A stretch of DNA of 24,099 nucleotides from Sedimentisphaerales bacterium (GTDB lineage Bacteria > Planctomycetota > Phycisphaerae > Sedimentisphaerales > SG8-4): NCBI GenBank assembly GCA_016928975.1, contig JAFGJR010000108.1, forward strand, positions 1-24,099, written 5' to 3'. The position numbers and the translations under genes were made by a program. The notes under the pieces are model-generated. The model saw nothing but the letters and a program-made list of their open reading frames with translations, was not told where the DNA came from and searched no databases. Below are positions 23,303-24,099 of this stretch, piece by piece (position 1 is the stretch's first letter; the number at the start of each line of letters is the position of its first letter).

Positions 23303-24099
23303 ACAGCGGATTCTGGTTGGATCGTCCCGTGCTGGTGACCGGCGCCACCGGACTGGTCGGGGCGTGGCTCGTCCGCCGGCTCAAGGAGGCCGGCGCCGAC
23401 GTCGTCGCGCTCGTGCGCGACTGGGTGCCCCAGTCCGAGTTAGCGCGCTGCCGCCTGATCGAGCAGATACGAGTCGTTCGCGGCGACGTGCGCGACCAGG
23501 CGCTGCTGGAGCGTGCGCTGGGCGAGTACGAGGTCGATACCGTCGTGCACCTGGCGGCGCAAACGATTGTCAGTATTGCCAATCGCAATCCCGTGGGGAC
23601 CTTCGAGTCGAACATCCAGGGCACCTGGGCACTGCTGGAGGCGTGCCGGCGAAGCCCGACGGTCAAGCAGATCGTGGTCGCATCGTCCGATAAAGCGTAT
23701 GGAGAGCACACAGATTTGCCGTATCACGAGGACACGCCGCTGCAAGGCCGGCATCCCTATGACGTGAGCAAATCCTGCGCGGACCTGATCGCTCTGACGT
23801 ACGCCCACTCCTTCTCGCTGCCGGTGGTCATCACTCGCTGCGGGAACTTCTATGGCGGCGGCGACTTGAACTGGAACCGGATCGTGCCGGGCACGATTCG
23901 CTCGGTTCTGCGCGGCCAGCGCCCCGTGATTCGCTCCGACGGCACGTATATTCGGGACTACTTCTACGTGGAGGACGGGGCGGCCGCCTATATGCTTCTG
24001 GCGGAGCGACTGGCGGTCCAGCCGCAACTGCGCGGACAGGCCTTCAACTTCTCCAACGAGTTGCAGGTTACCGTGCTGGAGCTGGTCGAGCGAATCCTC
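23299..24099 (+). CDS. rfbG: CDP-glucose 4,6-dehydratase-like SDR enzyme (partial, runs off the end)
   Basis: The first 267 codons of an extended short-chain dehydrogenase/reductase, open to the end of the window. The NAD-binding Rossmann motif [14 protein letters not shown] is at about 11-24, [11 protein letters not shown] at about 125-135, and the catalytic YDVSK at about 153-157. [20 protein letters not shown] and [16 protein letters not shown] are typical of CDP-glucose 4,6-dehydratase and its close relatives. The start is probably TTG 23299: it overlaps the rfbF stop (TTGA) and has GGAAGG seven bases upstream. GTG 23293 is possible but too near that site. It would turn CDP-glucose into CDP-4-keto-6-deoxyglucose. 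A related epimerase/dehydratase specificity cannot be excluded until the rest is seen. Confidence 0.9.
   Translation, partial: MNSGFWLDRPVLVTGATGLVGAWLVRRLKEAGADVVALVRDWVPQSELARCRLIEQIRVVRGDVRDQALLERALGEYEVDTVVHLAAQTIVSIANRNPVGTFESNIQGTWALLEACRRSPTVKQIVVASSDKAYGEHTDLPYHEDTPLQGRHPYDVSKSCADLIALTYAHSFSLPVVITRCGNFYGGGDLNWNRIVPGTIRSVLRGQRPVIRSDGTYIRDYFYVEDGAAAYMLLAERLAVQPQLRGQAFNFSNELQVTVLELVERIL

Overview
The window is GC-rich and most likely comes from a Gram-negative, motile bacterium of the Planctomycetota, possibly Phycisphaerae/Sedimentisphaerales-like. This is an inference from three things: a LamG surface protein ending in a PIPGA-type CTERM sorting tail; an outer-membrane Wzi-like barrel and sigma-54-type promoters; and intergenic gaps filled with 'wordy' low-complexity repeats (AATCAAA, GGATTGC, TCGAATC types) that I associate with this phylum. 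No rRNA or tRNA genes, CRISPR arrays or transposase genes were seen, so taxonomy is not proven.

Layout. Positions 1-694 hold no convincing gene but do contain a consensus-perfect sigma-70 promoter (507-535) ahead of a secreted LamG/CTERM protein (695-1570). From 15012 down to 1906, on the minus strand, runs a large flagellar cluster in transcription order: flgB, flgC, (173-bp nested palindromic element), fliE, fliF, fliG, fliH, fliI, fliJ, a motE-like gene, motA, two different tandem motB genes, then fliO, fliP, fliQ, fliR, flhB. Two sigma-54-type promoters on the minus strand (15064-15079 before flgB; 5652-5667 before fliO) suggest two transcription units. A third sigma-54 site points the other way (15412-15427) and drives a fliK-like gene (15463-17211). 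A glycosyltransferase (17218-18288, minus) converges on fliK; both stop codons lie in one perfect 20-bp palindrome. Flagellin fliC (18758-20143) has a sigma-28-type promoter and is followed by the chaperone fliS. A Wzi-like outer-membrane protein (minus) and the start of a CDP-sugar operon, rfbF and rfbG (plus, the latter cut by the window end), close the window.

How it works together. The minus-strand cluster encodes the proximal rod and MS ring (FlgB, FlgC, FliE, FliF), the switch protein FliG, the export ATPase complex (FliH, FliI, FliJ), the stator (MotA, two MotB, MotE) and the export gate (FliO, FliP, FliQ, FliR, FlhB). FliK would set hook length, FliC form the filament and FliS guard flagellin. 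The promoter types fit a sigma-54 middle class and sigma-28 late class hierarchy. Not present here and presumably elsewhere: flhA, fliM, fliN, hook genes, fliD, and the sigma factors. The glycosyltransferase beside flagellin could modify the filament, but that is inference.

The most unusual structures are the nested palindromic element between flgC and fliE, the run of three different quasi-palindromic repeats in the three consecutive gaps of fliP-fliQ-fliR-flhB, the double-stop palindrome, and the motA-motB-motB arrangement.
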